Shown here: positions 4,912-5,002 of the stretch, piece by piece | How positions within the stretch are numbered: the stretch's first letter is position 1 | Layout: each line of letters starts with the position of its first letter | Assembly: GCA_030428825.1 (NCBI GenBank) | Contig: JAUIEL010000531.1 | Coordinates: 1-5,002 of the forward strand | Reading direction: 5' to 3' | From: a bacterium | GTDB taxonomy: Bacteria > Planctomycetota > B15-G4 > JADJEK01 | DNA length: 5,002 bases | Notes under the pieces: generated by a model | Databases searched by the model: none | What the model saw: only the letters and a program-made list of their open reading frames with translations | What the model was told of the DNA's origin: nothing | Translations under genes and position numbers: made by a program

Positions 4912-5001
4912 ACAAGGAGACGACCGGATGAATGGGCTGGCTCGCGGGACCACGTGAACGTGGAGGTGCCCGACCCCGCTGCGCGCATCGGACCGCGGAC
5001 G
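4882..5001 (-). pseudogene. Possible HIT-family (histidine triad) protein, C-terminal fragment running into the repeat
   Basis: A minus-strand frame open from the right edge gives 39 residues ending at TGA (4882-4884). It contains GVGHLHVHVVPR, an exact match to the histidine-triad pattern H-x-H-x-H-x-x with the Pro-Arg common after it. HIT proteins are small nucleotide hydrolases or transferases whose middle triad histidine is the nucleophile. After VVPR the sequence (ASPFIRSSPCSPLPHPGIG) does not resemble the usual continuation, such as W-x-G-D-x-N-F, and its last part is encoded by repeat copy 2. So the gene may be truncated by the repeat, or may simply end there. Only a fragment is visible and a chance motif in this GC-rich DNA cannot be excluded. 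Confidence 0.4.
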
Positions 5002-5002
5002 G

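Noticed and set aside
4950..4963. CCACGT-GA-ACGTGG hyphenated palindrome as an operator
   Set aside because: It coincides with the codons of the HVHVV part of the possible histidine triad, so the symmetry may be coding coincidence.
4434..4988. Open frames on both strands through the repeat region (also 4016-4588 and 4449-4931 on plus, 4192-4596 on minus)
   Set aside because: They read through both repeat copies and low-complexity tracts, giving Arg/Ser/Pro/Gly-rich sequence duplicated with the repeats and no protein family pattern.
4914..5002. AAGGAG (4914-4919) 8 nt before ATG (4928), giving a 9-residue ORF whose TGA overlaps a GTG (4954-4956) open to the edge
   Set aside because: The spacing is ideal for translation and the GTGA overlap resembles coupling. 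However, the peptide MNGLARGTT and the 16 following residues match nothing known, and the minus-strand histidine-triad reading competes for the same bases. More sequence to the right would decide.
4320..5002. CRISPR array, tRNA or rRNA in the gene-free right third
   Set aside because: The direct repeats are two long copies and short tandem units without regular spacers. No tRNA cloverleaf or rRNA-like sequence was seen.

Overview
This is a gene-dense window of very high GC (roughly 70% by eye) from a bacterium that is probably Gram-negative and didermic. Two genes encode secreted proteins with lipobox-like cysteines, one resembling LolA-type lipoprotein-sorting proteins. Upstream AT-containing hexamers are sparse and most starts lack a clear Shine-Dalgarno sequence. 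The protein set (DUF423, EEP-fold lipoprotein, GlcG/HbpS, NRDE/TANGO2-like, PTS EIIA) does not fix the phylum. A high-GC lineage such as Planctomycetota, Acidobacteriota or a related uncultured phylum is a guess only.

Layout. Bases 2-118 hold the C-terminal end of a DUF423 membrane protein (+). It converges on an endonuclease/exonuclease/phosphatase-fold lipoprotein with an N-terminal CBM9/DOMON-like domain (140-1627, -). That gene is divergent from a LolA/RseB-like lipoprotein (1697-2464, +) across a 69-bp promoter region carrying a hyphenated palindrome. The LolA-like gene converges on a GlcG/HbpS-family protein (2484-2891, -). Behind it on the same strand is an NRDE/TANGO2-family protein (3000-3728, -). 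NRDE is divergent from a stand-alone type-2 PTS EIIA protein (3801-4319, +).

From 4320 to the right edge there is no complete gene. The stretch starts with three tandem 14-bp units directly after the PTS stop codon. Two copies of a roughly 217-bp repeat follow (4363-4579 and 4695-4911, 8 mismatches by hand alignment). Each copy contains a long imperfect inverted repeat that folds into a hairpin of about 123 nt. The 115-bp spacer carries two small hairpins and an 18-bp tandem pyrimidine repeat. At the right edge a minus-strand frame contains an exact histidine-triad pattern (HLHVHVV). It runs into repeat copy 2 and stops there, which suggests a HIT-family gene whose 3' end lies in, or was truncated by, the repeat.

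The genes look like ordinary housekeeping or envelope functions in single-gene or two-gene units rather than one pathway. The most notable functional pairing is GlcG/HbpS next to NRDE/TANGO2, two families with separate published links to heme. The most notable non-coding signal is the duplicated structured repeat.
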